From Eggerthellaceae bacterium (GTDB lineage Bacteria; Actinomycetota; Coriobacteriia; Coriobacteriales; Eggerthellaceae): DNA of 8,586 nucleotides. Below the pieces are notes generated by a model, which saw only the letters and a list, made by a program, of their open reading frames with translations, did not search any database and was not told where the DNA came from. Of this stretch, positions 1 to 6,429 are shown piece after piece (the first letter of the stretch is position 1; each line of letters begins with the position of its first letter). The stretch covers positions 1-8,586 of the forward strand of contig JAFUCW010000410.1 in assembly GCA_017459485.1 (NCBI GenBank), written 5' to 3'. Both the position numbers and the translations under genes were made by a program.

Positions 1-478
1 GCCCGTTGATGGCAGCGATGTCAAGATGGTTGGTGGGTTCGTCAAGCAAGAGGATGTCCCATTTGCCCACAAGAAGGCGCGCAAGGTCGACCCTGCGCCG
101 CTGCCCGCCCGAAAGCGAGTCTGGGTGCTCGTCAAGATCGATTCCTGCAAGCAACGATTCGACGATTTCGCGCGAGGATCGGTCGGCCTCCCAGGTGATC
201 GGATCATCGTGGCCGATCTGCTCTCGGATGCTTTTCGACGAATCAAGGGCGTCTGTTTGCCCAAGCAGCCCCACCGTAGGCGCTCCGTTGGGAATGACCG
301 TTCCTGCATCCGGCTGCCTTGTGCCGGCAAGCACGCGAAGCAGGGTGGACTTTCCGTAGCCGTTGCGTCCTACGATTCCCGTGCGGTCTCCTTCGTTTAT
401 GCCCAGCGAAACGCGCTCGAGCACCGTTTTCGAAGGGTATTCGACCGTAACTCCTGTTATGGAAAGCATGCATCCCAT
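1..478 (-). CDS. ABC-F family ATP-binding protein, N-terminal part (truncated by window edge)
   Basis: About 159 codons of the first nucleotide-binding domain are visible on the minus strand; the rest lies beyond base 1. Counting from ATG at 478, the Walker A motif GRNGYGKST is at residues 37-45, the signature LSGGQRRR at 122-129, and Walker B ILLLDEPTNHLD at 142-153. The NHLD ending after Walker B and the absence of membrane segments point to the ABC-F class (Uup/EttA/Ettlike), soluble tandem-ATPase proteins that act on the ribosome as translation factors or antibiotic-protection proteins, rather than to transporters. Tyr41 inside Walker A is an unusual filler residue. A second in-frame ATG lies at 469 (MLSITGV), closer to the usual start of the family. 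ATG 478 is chosen because it lies six bases after a -10-like TACAAT, suggesting a leaderless mRNA. The subfamily cannot be decided without the second domain and linker. Confidence 0.9.
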   Translation of the reverse strand, partial: MGCMLSITGVTVEYPSKTVLERVSLGINEGDRTGIVGRNGYGKSTLLRVLAGTRQPDAGTVIPNGAPTVGLLGQTDALDSSKSIREQIGHDDPITWEADRSSREIVESLLAGIDLDEHPDSLSGGQRRRVDLARLLVGKWDILLLDEPTNHLDIAAING

Positions 479-484
479 GGTTCT

Positions 485-513
485 ATTGTAGCTGGTAAAA
501 TGTGATGCCACAA
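485..513 (-). promoter_or_regulatory. Predicted promoter of the ABC-F gene (leaderless layout)
   Basis: On the minus strand, TTGTGG (508-513) and TACAAT (485-490) are separated by exactly 17 bases. The -10 matches consensus at five of six positions; the -35 is weak, at three of six. Only six bases separate the -10 from ATG at 478, so the expected transcription start coincides with the A of the start codon. No Shine-Dalgarno sequence is seen before 478, which agrees with leaderless translation, common in actinobacteria. The start point is inferred. Confidence 0.45.
493..501 (+). promoter_or_regulatory. Predicted extended -10 promoter of the ABC exporter operon
   Basis: TGGTAAAAT at 493-501 is an extended -10 element (TGn followed by TAAAAT) with no convincing -35 upstream. 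It predicts a start near 508 and a very short leader that contains the ribosome binding site. It lies back to back with the minus-strand promoter, whose -10 is at 485-490, so RNA polymerase could hardly occupy both at once. Confidence 0.4.
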
Positions 514-519
514 AGGAGG
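512..519 (+). promoter_or_regulatory. Strong ribosome binding site for the ABC ATPase
   Basis: AAAGGAGG at 512-519 is a near-perfect Shine-Dalgarno sequence, five bases before ATG at 525. It fixes the start of the ATPase gene. Confidence 0.75.
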
Positions 520-524
520 CGCGC

Positions 525-1226
525 ATGGCGTTTGTCAAGTTCCACAATGTAAGTAAGGTCTATCGCATGGGCGAGGTGGAGGTTGCTGCGCTTATGGGCA
601 TGGACTTCCAGATAGAGGAGGGCGAGTTCGTCGTCATTGTCGGCCCATCCGGTGCGGGCAAGACCACGGTCCTCAACATCCTTGGCGGCATCGACACCGC
701 CACGTCGGGCTCCGTCGTTCTAGATGGAAACGAGATCAGCTCCTATTCTGAAGCCGAGCTTACCAAGTACCGTCGCCACGACATCGGCTTCGTGTTCCAG
801 TTCTACAACCTTGTGCAGAACCATACGGCACGAGAAAACATCGAGCTTGCAAGCCAGATTTGCGACGACCCCATGGATCCTGACGAAGCACTCATTGCCG
901 TTGGCCTTGACCATCGAAAGGACAACTTCCCCGGTCAGCTTTCGGGTGGAGAGCAGCAACGTGTCGCAATCGCGCGCGCCCTTGCCAAGAACCCCAAACT
1001 GCTCTTATGCGACGAGCCAACGGGAGCCCTCGACTACCAGACGGGAAAGTCCATCCTCTCCCTTCTGCAGAACCGCTGCCACGACACAGGACGAACCGTG
1101 GTTCTTATCACCCATAACCTGGCATTCGCCGACATTGCCGACAGGGTCATCCACATACGGGAAGGGCGTGCAAGCCAGGTTGCCACCAACGACCATCCTC
1201 TTTCTGCTGAAGCTATTGAATGGTAG
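525..1226 (+). CDS. ABC transporter ATP-binding protein, MacB/LolD-like
   Basis: This 233-residue cytoplasmic ATPase should power the FtsX-type permease encoded next. All canonical motifs are present: Walker [10 protein letters not shown] at residues 40-48, Q-loop Gln92 in FVFQFYNL, signature [15 protein letters not shown] at 139-153, Walker [13 protein letters not shown] at 159-170, and the switch His197 in VLITHN. The EPTGALD form and the FQFYNL Q-loop are typical of the MacB/LolD/FtsE group, whose members drive mechanotransmission or export of lipoproteins, peptides and antimicrobials across the membrane. Length and start are normal, with a strong ribosome binding site. The gene ends in tandem TAG TAG (1224-1229) and the permease GTG follows 16 bases later in the same reading frame, so the two are surely co-transcribed. 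The substrate cannot be told from sequence. Confidence 0.95.
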   Translation: MAFVKFHNVSKVYRMGEVEVAALMGMDFQIEEGEFVVIVGPSGAGKTTVLNILGGIDTATSGSVVLDGNEISSYSEAELTKYRRHDIGFVFQFYNLVQNHTARENIELASQICDDPMDPDEALIAVGLDHRKDNFPGQLSGGEQQRVAIARALAKNPKLLLCDEPTGALDYQTGKSILSLLQNRCHDTGRTVVLITHNLAFADIADRVIHIREGRASQVATNDHPLSAEAIEW

Positions 1227-1244
1227 TAGCTGCTGGTTGACGAC

Positions 1245-4200
1245 GTGAGCGCCTTCTCGAAATCCTTGCTTCGTTCGGTCCGAGAGTCCCTCGGTCGTTT
1301 TCTGGCCATTGCTGCAATCGTTGCGTTAGGCTGCGGTTTCTACGGCGGGCTTCGCATGACGGGTCCCGACATGCGCTCTGCCGCCGACCGTTTCTACGAC
1401 GGCACGCATCTCTACGACATACGACTGCTCTCCACGCTCGGTTATTCGGATTCGCAGATTGGAGAGGTTTCTTCGGTCGAGGGCGTCGAAAACGTCATGC
1501 CTTCCAAGTCGACCGACGTGATGGGCGACATAAACGGAGAGCAGTACGCCATGCGCGTGAGCTCTCTCCCGATGGATTCGGTGCGCGAAAGCACCTGCGA
1601 AGATGGGTGCGACGTCGAATCGTCCGACCCTTCGTACCTCAACAGGCTCGTTCTCGTGCAAGGAAGGTGGCCCGAAAAGGCTGGGGAGTGCGTGATATCC
1701 GCAGATCGCGTTGCCGGCGTTCCCTTCGAAATGGGGGACACGCTCGAAGTGCTCTACGGTTCGCAAGATCTAGAGGGAGTGCTTGCCCTCCGGTCGTTCA
1801 CCATAGTCGGCACCGCCCATTCTTCTAGCTTCGTCTCGGCCGTCACTATGGGGGCGACGTCGCTGGGAAGTGGGTCTATCCAGCAGTTCGCATACGTCAC
1901 CGAAGACACGTTCGACGGAAAATGCCCCTACACCGAACTGTTCGTAGAAGTTAAAGGCGCCTCGGCACTCTTTTCGGGAAGCGAAGAGTACGAAGACTGT
2001 GTAGACGCGGTAACGAAAAGGCTCGAGGGTCTTGCAGGCGAACTGTCTGCAAGCAGGTTGGCGGACATCAAACGCGAAGCCCAGGAAGAGCTCGACGAGA
2101 AAAGCGACGAATACGAGACGGAGAAAATCGATGCGCTTGCCGAGCTCGACAATGCACAGCGCGACCTAGACGAAGCGGAAGACAAGCTTCAATCGGGAGA
2201 GAAAGAGCTTGCTTCGGGCTACGACGAGTACAATTCAGGTGCAGCGGAGCTCCATGACCGCATGTCGGAGGCCCAGACAAGGCTTGACGACGCCTACGCG
2301 ACCTTGCTCGAAACGCAAGCCCAGCTCGATGCGTCGCAAGCGGAACTTGACGCCAACCGGTCAGAAGTCGATGCGTGGCCCGCCCAACGCGAGCAGCTGG
2401 CTTCGCAGTTGTCTGAAGCGCAGCAAGGCCTAGCGACTGCGCTCGAAGGATTGTCGTCCATTCGCGAGCTCGAAGAGCAGGCGGCCGCATTGCCCGAAGC
2501 GGATCCTGCGCGAATCCAGATCGAAGCTGCGCTCACCCAGCGTTCCCAGGAAAAAGCGCAGGCGGAGGCAGCGGCCGCGTCACTTCCTTCCACCATCGAG
2601 CAGATCGAGCGGGGTATCGCCCAGGGCGATGCGCTCGTCGCCGAATTCGAAAAGAACCAAGCGCTGGTCCATGACGGCTACGAGCAGCTCTCCGTTGGAT
2701 GGACCGAGTACTATCAGCAAGCCGACGAAGCACAGCGCCAGTTCGACGAGGCGCAGATGGAGCTCGATGCGGCGCGCGACAAGCTATCCACTTCGCAAGA
2801 GGAGGTCGACGAAGGGCGCGACAAGCTTGCGTCAGGCAAGGCAGAGTACGAGGACAATCGCAAGCGCGCATTGGACGAGCTTTCCGATGCGGCGAATGTC
2901 ATAGCCGAAGCGCAGGTGGACATCGATTCGATTGAGCCGCCTGAAATCTACGTACTCGACCGATCCAAGAACTACGGTGTCACGAGCCAGGTAAGCGACT
3001 CTGAGCGCATCGACAACATCGCAGCCGTTTTTCCCTTCGTATTCTTCCTTGTGGCTGCACTGGTCGCCCTGACTACCATGACACGCATGGTCGAGGAAGA
3101 GCGAACGCTCATCGGCACGTTCAAGGCACTCGGCTACCGCAAGTCGCGCATCACGGGCAGGTACCTTGTGTATGCAGGTGTGGCAAGCGTCGTCGGCGCA
3201 GCCATTGGACTCGCAGTCCTTTCCCAGGTGCTGCCCTATGTCATTTCGAAGGCATACGCGATCATTTACAACATACCCGAGCCACCTTTGCCGCTTCAAT
3301 TCGACTGGCCCATAGGTCTTTTGGCGGGCGGGCTGGGCGTTGGCATCACCATCGCTTCGACGCTTGCCGCCTCCTTGGCAACGTTGCGCGAAACGCCTGC
3401 GTCTCTTATGCTTCCGCGCACCCCCAAGGCAGGCAAGCGCATAATCGTGGAGCGCATCGGTCCTTTATGGAGGCGCATGTCCTTTTCCTGGAAGGTCACC
3501 TTGCGCAATTTGTTCAGGTACAAGAAGCGCCTGTTCATGACGGTGGTGGGAATCGCCGGTTGCACGGCGCTGCTGCTTACCGGTTGGGGCTTGCACGACG
3601 CCCTATGGGCCATCATTGACAAGCAGTATGGCCCTGTGGTCCACTACAACGTCGTAGTCAAGTTGGACGAAGACGCATCGAACGAGAAAATCTCCGAAGT
3701 GGAAAGCGAGTTGGTCTCGGTCGGCGAAGCGCAAGACGTCAACCTCGTCCATGGCGAAAACATGCAAATGTCGAGCGCAGAGCATGACGCGCTCGGTGCG
3801 GAACTTGTCGTTCCTGCAGACACCGATGCGTTCGGCGCTTTGCTTACCATGAAGGACAGGTTCACTCAGCAGCCACTATCGTTCTCGGACGATTCGGTCG
3901 TGCTGACCGAAAAGCTTGCACGCACGTTGCAGGTCGGCGTTGGAGACGAGGTCTTCTTGTTCGAGCAAGACGAGATAGGAAACCCGTTGGGAGACGGATC
4001 GTCCCTTGAAGTGACGGGAGTCATGGAAAACTACATTGGCAACTGGTGCTATTTGGGAGGTGAGGCCTACCGCAAGGCGATGGACGAGGACGCTATGGTC
4101 GACACGCTCTACGGCAGGTGCACCGAAAACATGGACAAACGCGCCGTGCTCACGGACTCCCTCCATGACATCGAAGGTGTGCGGACCGTCACGTTCAACG

Positions 4201-4640
4201 ACGAAACGATCGACAGCTACCGCACCATGCTCTCGAGCGTCGACATGATCGTCGTCGTCCTTGTCGTGTCCGCTGCCGCACTTGCATTCATCGTTTTGTA
4301 CAACCTTACCAACATCAACATCACCGAACGCAGGCGCGAAATTGCCACCATCAAAGTGCTCGGCTTCTCCAAGAGGGAAACCAGCGCTTACATTTTCCGC
4401 GAAATCACGTTGCTTTCGCTGCTTGGGTCGGCTTTGGGTCTTGTGCTCGGCGTTTTGCTCGAATCGTTCGTGGTGGTTACGGCAGAGGTCGACTACGTCA
4501 TGTTCGGACGCGATATCCATCCCCTGAGTTTTGTGCTTTCGGTAGCCATGACGCTTGTTTTCTCTGCCTTCGTTATGCTTTTCATGCGTCGCAAGCTTGA
4601 CGACGTTGGCATGGTCGAAAGCCTCAAGAGCGTCGAATAG
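1245..4640 (+). CDS. ABC transporter permease, double FtsX domain with long extracellular coiled coil
   Basis: This 1131-residue integral membrane protein is the partner of the preceding ATPase. The visible layout is TM1 at about residues 19-38, then an extracellular segment of roughly 550 residues, TM2-4 at about 590-613, 640-668 and 688-712 (first FtsX domain), TM5 at about 762-783, a second extracellular domain of about 215 residues, and TM6-8 at about 1000-1020, 1053-1078 and 1094-1114 (second FtsX domain). Both FtsX cores show the usual cytoplasmic turn after the second helix of the repeat: EEERTLIGTFKALGYRKSR at 617-635 and ERRREIATIKVLGFSKRE at 1028-1045. Residues about 272-560 are charged, Ala/Glu/Asp/Gln-rich coiled coil with LxSG-type repeats (KLQSG, ELASG, KLASG). 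Cys118 and Cys122 could form a disulfide. GTG 1245 is the first start giving a proper signal-anchor N-terminus; no clear Shine-Dalgarno precedes it, so translation is probably coupled to the ATPase. Function is likely export or mechanical work on an envelope substrate, which is not identified. Confidence 0.92.
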   Translation: MSAFSKSLLRSVRESLGRFLAIAAIVALGCGFYGGLRMTGPDMRSAADRFYDGTHLYDIRLLSTLGYSDSQIGEVSSVEGVENVMPSKSTDVMGDINGEQYAMRVSSLPMDSVRESTCEDGCDVESSDPSYLNRLVLVQGRWPEKAGECVISADRVAGVPFEMGDTLEVLYGSQDLEGVLALRSFTIVGTAHSSSFVSAVTMGATSLGSGSIQQFAYVTEDTFDGKCPYTELFVEVKGASALFSGSEEYEDCVDAVTKRLEGLAGELSASRLADIKREAQEELDEKSDEYETEKIDALAELDNAQRDLDEAEDKLQSGEKELASGYDEYNSGAAELHDRMSEAQTRLDDAYATLLETQAQLDASQAELDANRSEVDAWPAQREQLASQLSEAQQGLATALEGLSSIRELEEQAAALPEADPARIQIEAALTQRSQEKAQAEAAAASLPSTIEQIERGIAQGDALVAEFEKNQALVHDGYEQLSVGWTEYYQQADEAQRQFDEAQMELDAARDKLSTSQEEVDEGRDKLASGKAEYEDNRKRALDELSDAANVIAEAQVDIDSIEPPEIYVLDRSKNYGVTSQVSDSERIDNIAAVFPFVFFLVAALVALTTMTRMVEEERTLIGTFKALGYRKSRITGRYLVYAGVASVVGAAIGLAVLSQVLPYVISKAYAIIYNIPEPPLPLQFDWPIGLLAGGLGVGITIASTLAASLATLRETPASLMLPRTPKAGKRIIVERIGPLWRRMSFSWKVTLRNLFRYKKRLFMTVVGIAGCTALLLTGWGLHDALWAIIDKQYGPVVHYNVVVKLDEDASNEKISEVESELVSVGEAQDVNLVHGENMQMSSAEHDALGAELVVPADTDAFGALLTMKDRFTQQPLSFSDDSVVLTEKLARTLQVGVGDEVFLFEQDEIGNPLGDGSSLEVTGVMENYIGNWCYLGGEAYRKAMDEDAMVDTLYGRCTENMDKRAVLTDSLHDIEGVRTVTFNDETIDSYRTMLSSVDMIVVVLVVSAAALAFIVLYNLTNINITERRREIATIKVLGFSKRETSAYIFREITLLSLLGSALGLVLGVLLESFVVVTAEVDYVMFGRDIHPLSFVLSVAMTLVFSAFVMLFMRRKLDDVGMVESLKSVE

Positions 4641-4664
4641 TACTGAGGCGGGAAGGCATTTTTC

Positions 4665-5117
4665 ATGAGGCTTCAAATCTATTGCGACGGCGGATGCCGT
4701 GGAAACCAGCAGGACGAAAACGTCGGTGGATGGGGGGCGTATCTGCTGTGGGGCGAGCATGAAAAGCGCATCCATGGGGGAGAGGCCAATACGACGAACA
4801 ACAAGATGGAGCTTACTGCAGCGATCGAAGGGTTGCGGGCGGTAGTGGACAAAAGCGTTCCCACCGATGTTTTTCTTGACTCTGCATACGTGCTCGGAGG
4901 CATCACCGACTGGGTGCACGGATGGATTAAGCGCGGCTGGAAGAACGCCAAGAAGGAACCGGTCGCCAACAAGGAGCTTTGGCTCGCGCTTCTTGCCGAA
5001 AAGGAAAAGTTCTCTGACATTTCCTTCCACAAGGTGAAAGGGCATTCAGACAACGTTGGCAACAACATTGCAGACGAGCTTGCCAACCTTGGCATGGATG
5101 AGGTTTCTGTCTGCTAA
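4665..5117 (+). CDS. rnhA: Ribonuclease HI
   Basis: This 150-residue enzyme hydrolyses the RNA strand of RNA-DNA hybrids, as in R-loops and Okazaki primers, in the cytoplasm with Mg2+. The four catalytic acids are all present: Asp8 in IYCDGGCRGN, Glu49 in NNKMEL, Asp72 in FLDSAYV and Asp137 in NNIADELA. His127 in VKGHSDN matches the helper histidine. The basic segment IKRGWKNAKKEP (residues 88-99) corresponds to the substrate-binding handle. The loop after the first Asp reads CRGNQQDENVGG instead of the common GNPGPGG. The length is typical of stand-alone RNase HI. A GGGAAGG ribosome binding site at 4650-4656 precedes ATG 4665. The gene follows the permease by 24 bases and could be read from the same transcript. 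It ends in TAA, and that stop lies within the predicted -10 of the downstream tRNA. Confidence 0.95.
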   Translation: MRLQIYCDGGCRGNQQDENVGGWGAYLLWGEHEKRIHGGEANTTNNKMELTAAIEGLRAVVDKSVPTDVFLDSAYVLGGITDWVHGWIKRGWKNAKKEPVANKELWLALLAEKEKFSDISFHKVKGHSDNVGNNIADELANLGMDEVSVC

Positions 5118-5120
5118 AAT
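5112..5120 (+). promoter_or_regulatory. Predicted extended -10 promoter of tRNA-Arg
   Basis: TGCTAAAAT at 5112-5120 is a clean extended -10 ending nine bases before the tRNA 5' end, predicting a start near 5127. No -35 with normal spacing is seen. TTGGCA at 5089-5094 would leave a 20-base spacer, which is too long. The element overlaps the TAA stop of rnhA at 5115-5117. Confidence 0.5.
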
Positions 5121-5129
5121 CATCACAAC

Positions 5130-5205
5130 GCGCCCGTGGCTCAACGGATAGAGCATCGGACTTCTAATCCGACGGTTGCAGGTTCGATTCCTGCCGGGCG
5201 CGCCA
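5130..5205 (+). tRNA. tRNA-Arg (anticodon UCU)
   Basis: The 76-base sequence folds as a full cloverleaf. The acceptor stem is GCGCCCG (5130-5136) with CGGGCGC (5195-5201). The D-stem is GCTC/GAGC around AACGGATA. The anticodon stem is TCGGA/TCCGA around loop CTTCTAA, with anticodon TCT at 5163-5165. The variable loop is CGGTT, and the T-stem GCAGG/CCTGC surrounds TTCGATT. Discriminator G5202 and CCA (5203-5205) are encoded. All stems are perfect. The anticodon UCU reads AGA and probably AGG. C35, U36 and the A20 of the D-loop are known arginine identity elements. The gene lies just upstream of ornithine carbamoyltransferase and the synthetase that charges arginine tRNAs. Its last 20 bases belong to a 25-bp repeat found again 164 bases downstream. 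Confidence 0.97.
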
Positions 5206-5210
5206 CTTGC
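5186..5210 (+). repeat. Direct repeat copy 1, 3' end of tRNA-Arg (possible attachment site)
   Basis: These 25 bases run from the T-loop of the tRNA through CCA and into six flanking bases (ACTTGC). They recur perfectly at 5350-5374. Duplication of a tRNA 3' end is what integration of a mobile element by a tyrosine recombinase leaves behind. This copy is the one that keeps the tRNA whole. No integrase is encoded in the window. Confidence 0.6.
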
Positions 5211-5228
5211 AGGTTTTGATAACATGGT

Positions 5229-5245
5229 CCGGCAGGAATCGAACC
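5229..5245 (-). repeat. 17-nt inverted copy of the tRNA T-arm
   Basis: CCGGCAGGAATCGAACC at 5229-5245 is the exact reverse complement of 5181-5197, which covers the end of the T-stem 5' strand, the T-loop, the T-stem 3' strand and the first bases of the acceptor 3' strand. Both lie before the terminator, so they are expected on the same primary transcript. Twelve of the bases (5229-5240) are also inverted relative to 5350-5361, so a 133-bp segment has 12-bp inverted ends. This could be a rearrangement scar, a small palindromic element or a regulatory fold. Confidence 0.7.
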
Positions 5246-5267
5246 GATGAGGTGGAATTCCGTCAAG

Positions 5268-5291
5268 AAAACGTGCCAGTGGCACGTTTTT
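5268..5291 (+). terminator. Intrinsic terminator after tRNA-Arg
   Basis: AAAACGTGCC (5268-5277) and GGCACGTTTT (5281-5290) form a perfect 10-bp stem with the 3-base loop AGT, followed by T5291. The A-run before and T-run after the GC core make it potentially bidirectional. A weaker outer pair, GAATTCC (5255-5261) with GGAATTC (5293-5299), flanks it. It should end the tRNA transcript and separate it from argF. Confidence 0.85.
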
Positions 5292-5299
5292 AGGAATTC

Positions 5300-5349
5300 G
5301 CCCGCAGGCGCTTGCGCCAAGGGGTTGAGCGCGAGCGAAGCGAGCGCGG
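5300..5349. repeat. GC-rich low-complexity segment with small palindrome
   Basis: GGCGCTTGCGCC at 5307-5318 is a self-complementary palindrome (tetraloop CTTG). It is followed by a tract built of repeated GCGAG/GCGAAGCGAG units (about 5329-5348). No reading frame or RNA gene is seen. The tract sits between the terminator and the second copy of the tRNA 3' end, and composition differs from the flanking genes. Confidence 0.45.
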
Positions 5350-5374
5350 GATTCCTGCCGGGCGCGCCACTTGC
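5350..5374 (+). repeat. Direct repeat copy 2 of the tRNA-Arg 3' end (possible attachment scar)
   Basis: This is a perfect second copy of 5186-5210, offset by 164 bases. It is preceded by GCGCGG and not by the rest of a tRNA, so it is a 3'-end fragment and not a second tRNA gene. It fits the distal attachment site of an element that has been lost down to about 140 bases. Confidence 0.6.
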
Positions 5375-5399
5375 CCGAATCCTTATTGCATGTTTCGCC

Positions 5400-5406
5400 G
5401 GAAGGA
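5400..5406 (+). promoter_or_regulatory. Ribosome binding site of argF
   Basis: GGAAGGA at 5400-5406 lies seven bases before ATG 5414 and supports that start. No convincing promoter was found between the second tRNA repeat and this site. Confidence 0.6.
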
Positions 5407-5413
5407 ATGACCT

Positions 5414-6412
5414 ATGACCGTTTCGCTTGCAGGACGCGACTTTCTCAAGCTGCTTGACTTCACAGCCGAAGAAATCATGTACCTTATGGACCTGTCAGCA
5501 GATCTCAAAGCCAAGAAAAAAGCAGGGGAGCCTCATCGCTACCATGAGGGCAAGAACATCGTCCTGCTGTTCGAGAAGACGTCCACACGCACACGCTGTT
5601 CGTTCGAAGTGGGCGGCATGGACCTTGGGATGGGGGTCACCTATCTTGAGCCCTCTAGCTCGCAAATGGGAAAGAAGGAATCTATCGAAGACACTGCGCG
5701 TGTTCTTTCGCGCATGTACGACGGCATCGAGTACCGTGGCTTCGAGCAGGACAAAGTCGAAACGTTGGCGGAGTATTCGAGCGTGCCGGTCTGGAACGGC
5801 CTTACCACCGAAGCGCATCCTACGCAGATGATCGCCGATATGCTCACCATTCGAGAGCATCTGGGTGATCTTCGTGGTCTTAACCTGACGTTTTTCGGCG
5901 ATGCGCAGAACAACGTTGCCAATTCTATGATGGTCGCATGTGCCTAGCTGGGCCTGAATTTCACTGCCTGCGGCCCGAAGGACCAGAGGCCCAGCGATGA
6001 CCTTGTGGCAACGTGCAGTCAGATCGCGTCCGAACACGGGTGCACGGTGCGGCTGACCGAAGACGCGCAGGAGGGAGCACGAGGCGCGCATGTGCTCTAC
6101 ACCGACATCTGGGTTTCCATGGGCGAGCCCGACGACATATGGGCGGAGCGCATTCGCTTGCTCGAGCCGTATCGCGTCACTGACAAGCTGATGTCCTTGG
6201 GCGCCCCGAATGCCCTATTTATGCATTGCCTTCCCAGCTTCCACGACACGAACACCACCGTCGGAGCCGATATTGCTCGGAAGTTCGGTATAGAGGAAAT
6301 GGAAGTGTCGAACAGCGTCTTCGAAAGCGAGGCGTCAGTAGTCTTCGACGAGGCTGAAAATCGCATGCACACGATCAAGGCGGTCATGCATGCCACGCTC
6401 ATGGACGAATAG
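5414..6412 (+). CDS. argF: Ornithine carbamoyltransferase, interrupted by an in-frame TAG at codon 178
   Basis: The enzyme joins carbamoyl phosphate and ornithine to give citrulline in arginine synthesis, or works in reverse in the arginine deiminase pathway. Residues 57-61 are STRTR and 135-138 HPTQ (carbamoyl phosphate site). Downstream lie [10 protein letters not shown] at 229-238 (ornithine loop) and HCLPSFHD at 271-278 with the catalytic Cys272. Counting the TAG (5945-5947) as one residue, the product is 332 residues, the normal family length, and ends at TAG 6410-6412. Homology crosses the TAG with no gap or frameshift: SMMVACA before it, [11 protein letters not shown] after. Many homologues have Lys or Leu at this place, so AAG or TTG to TAG is a one-base change. 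Stopping here would give 177 residues with no ornithine site and no catalytic Cys. GDAQNN replaces the more usual GDARNN. The sequence resembles the E. coli ArgF/ArgI and ArcB group, so arcB is an alternative name. The gene is either recoded at UAG or a fresh pseudogene. Confidence 0.92.
5945..5947 (+). other. In-frame TAG inside argF
   Basis: This TAG is codon 178 of the argF frame, read as GCA TGT GCC TAG CTG GGC. The same frame continues with family homology for 154 more codons. The next base is C. The position lies in a helix of the second domain that tolerates different residues among homologues. A potential stem starts at its last base. Confidence 0.95.
5947..5995 (+). other. Potential stem-loop immediately 3' of the argF TAG
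   Basis: GCTGGGCCT (5947-5955) is exactly complementary to AGGCCCAGC (5987-5995), giving nine GC-rich pairs around a 31-base loop. The stem begins at the G of TAG. Elements placed directly after a stop codon are known to help recoding (bacterial SECIS for UGA, the proposed PYLIS for UAG). No match to either consensus is claimed, and chance pairing in GC-rich coding DNA is possible. Confidence 0.4.
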
Positions 6413-6414
6413 CG

Positions 6415-6422
6415 AAGGGAAG
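6415..6422 (+). promoter_or_regulatory. Ribosome binding site deciding the argS start
   Basis: AAGGGAAG at 6415-6422 lies seven bases before GTG 6430 but only one base before the in-frame TTG at 6424. Spacing therefore favours GTG 6430. The site sits in the 17-base gap after the argF stop, so argF and argS are probably one transcription unit. Confidence 0.5.
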
Positions 6423-6429
6423 TTTGGAC

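Noticed and set aside
4621..4649. GCCTCA/TGAGGC inverted repeat around the permease stop as a terminator
   Set aside because: Only six pairs with a 17-base loop and no T-run follows; too weak to call.
3876..5045. 389-codon open frame on the minus strand opposite the permease and rnhA
   Set aside because: It is rich in His, Arg and Val with no recognisable domain, and lies opposite well-supported genes; it is a shadow of GC-biased codon use.
5161..5167. CUA (amber anticodon) inside the anticodon loop CUUCUAA of tRNA-Arg, one base off register
   Set aside because: The stem is a perfect five pairs and the loop a standard seven bases, so the anticodon is UCU; CUA falls on positions 35-37 and should not decode UAG.
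5248..5264. Resemblance of GAGGTGGAATTCCG to the T-box core before the terminator
   Set aside because: The tRNA-Arg discriminator is G, which needs UGGC, not UGGA, and there is no room or sequence for a specifier stem.
5046..5285. Minus-strand open frame across the tRNA, with a GRNRTCNRRIRSP-like protein
   Set aside because: It is the antisense translation of tRNA-Arg, a familiar spurious protein; the tRNA fold explains the sequence.
5377..5391. GAATCCTTATTGCAT upstream of argF as an ArgR operator
   Set aside because: It matches the ARG box only if one base is treated as inserted, and no second box or regulator gene is present.
6005..6412. GTG 6005 as a start for a separate C-terminal OTC protein
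   Set aside because: It lies inside conserved OTC sequence 60 bases after the TAG, has no ribosome binding site, and would lack part of the second domain.
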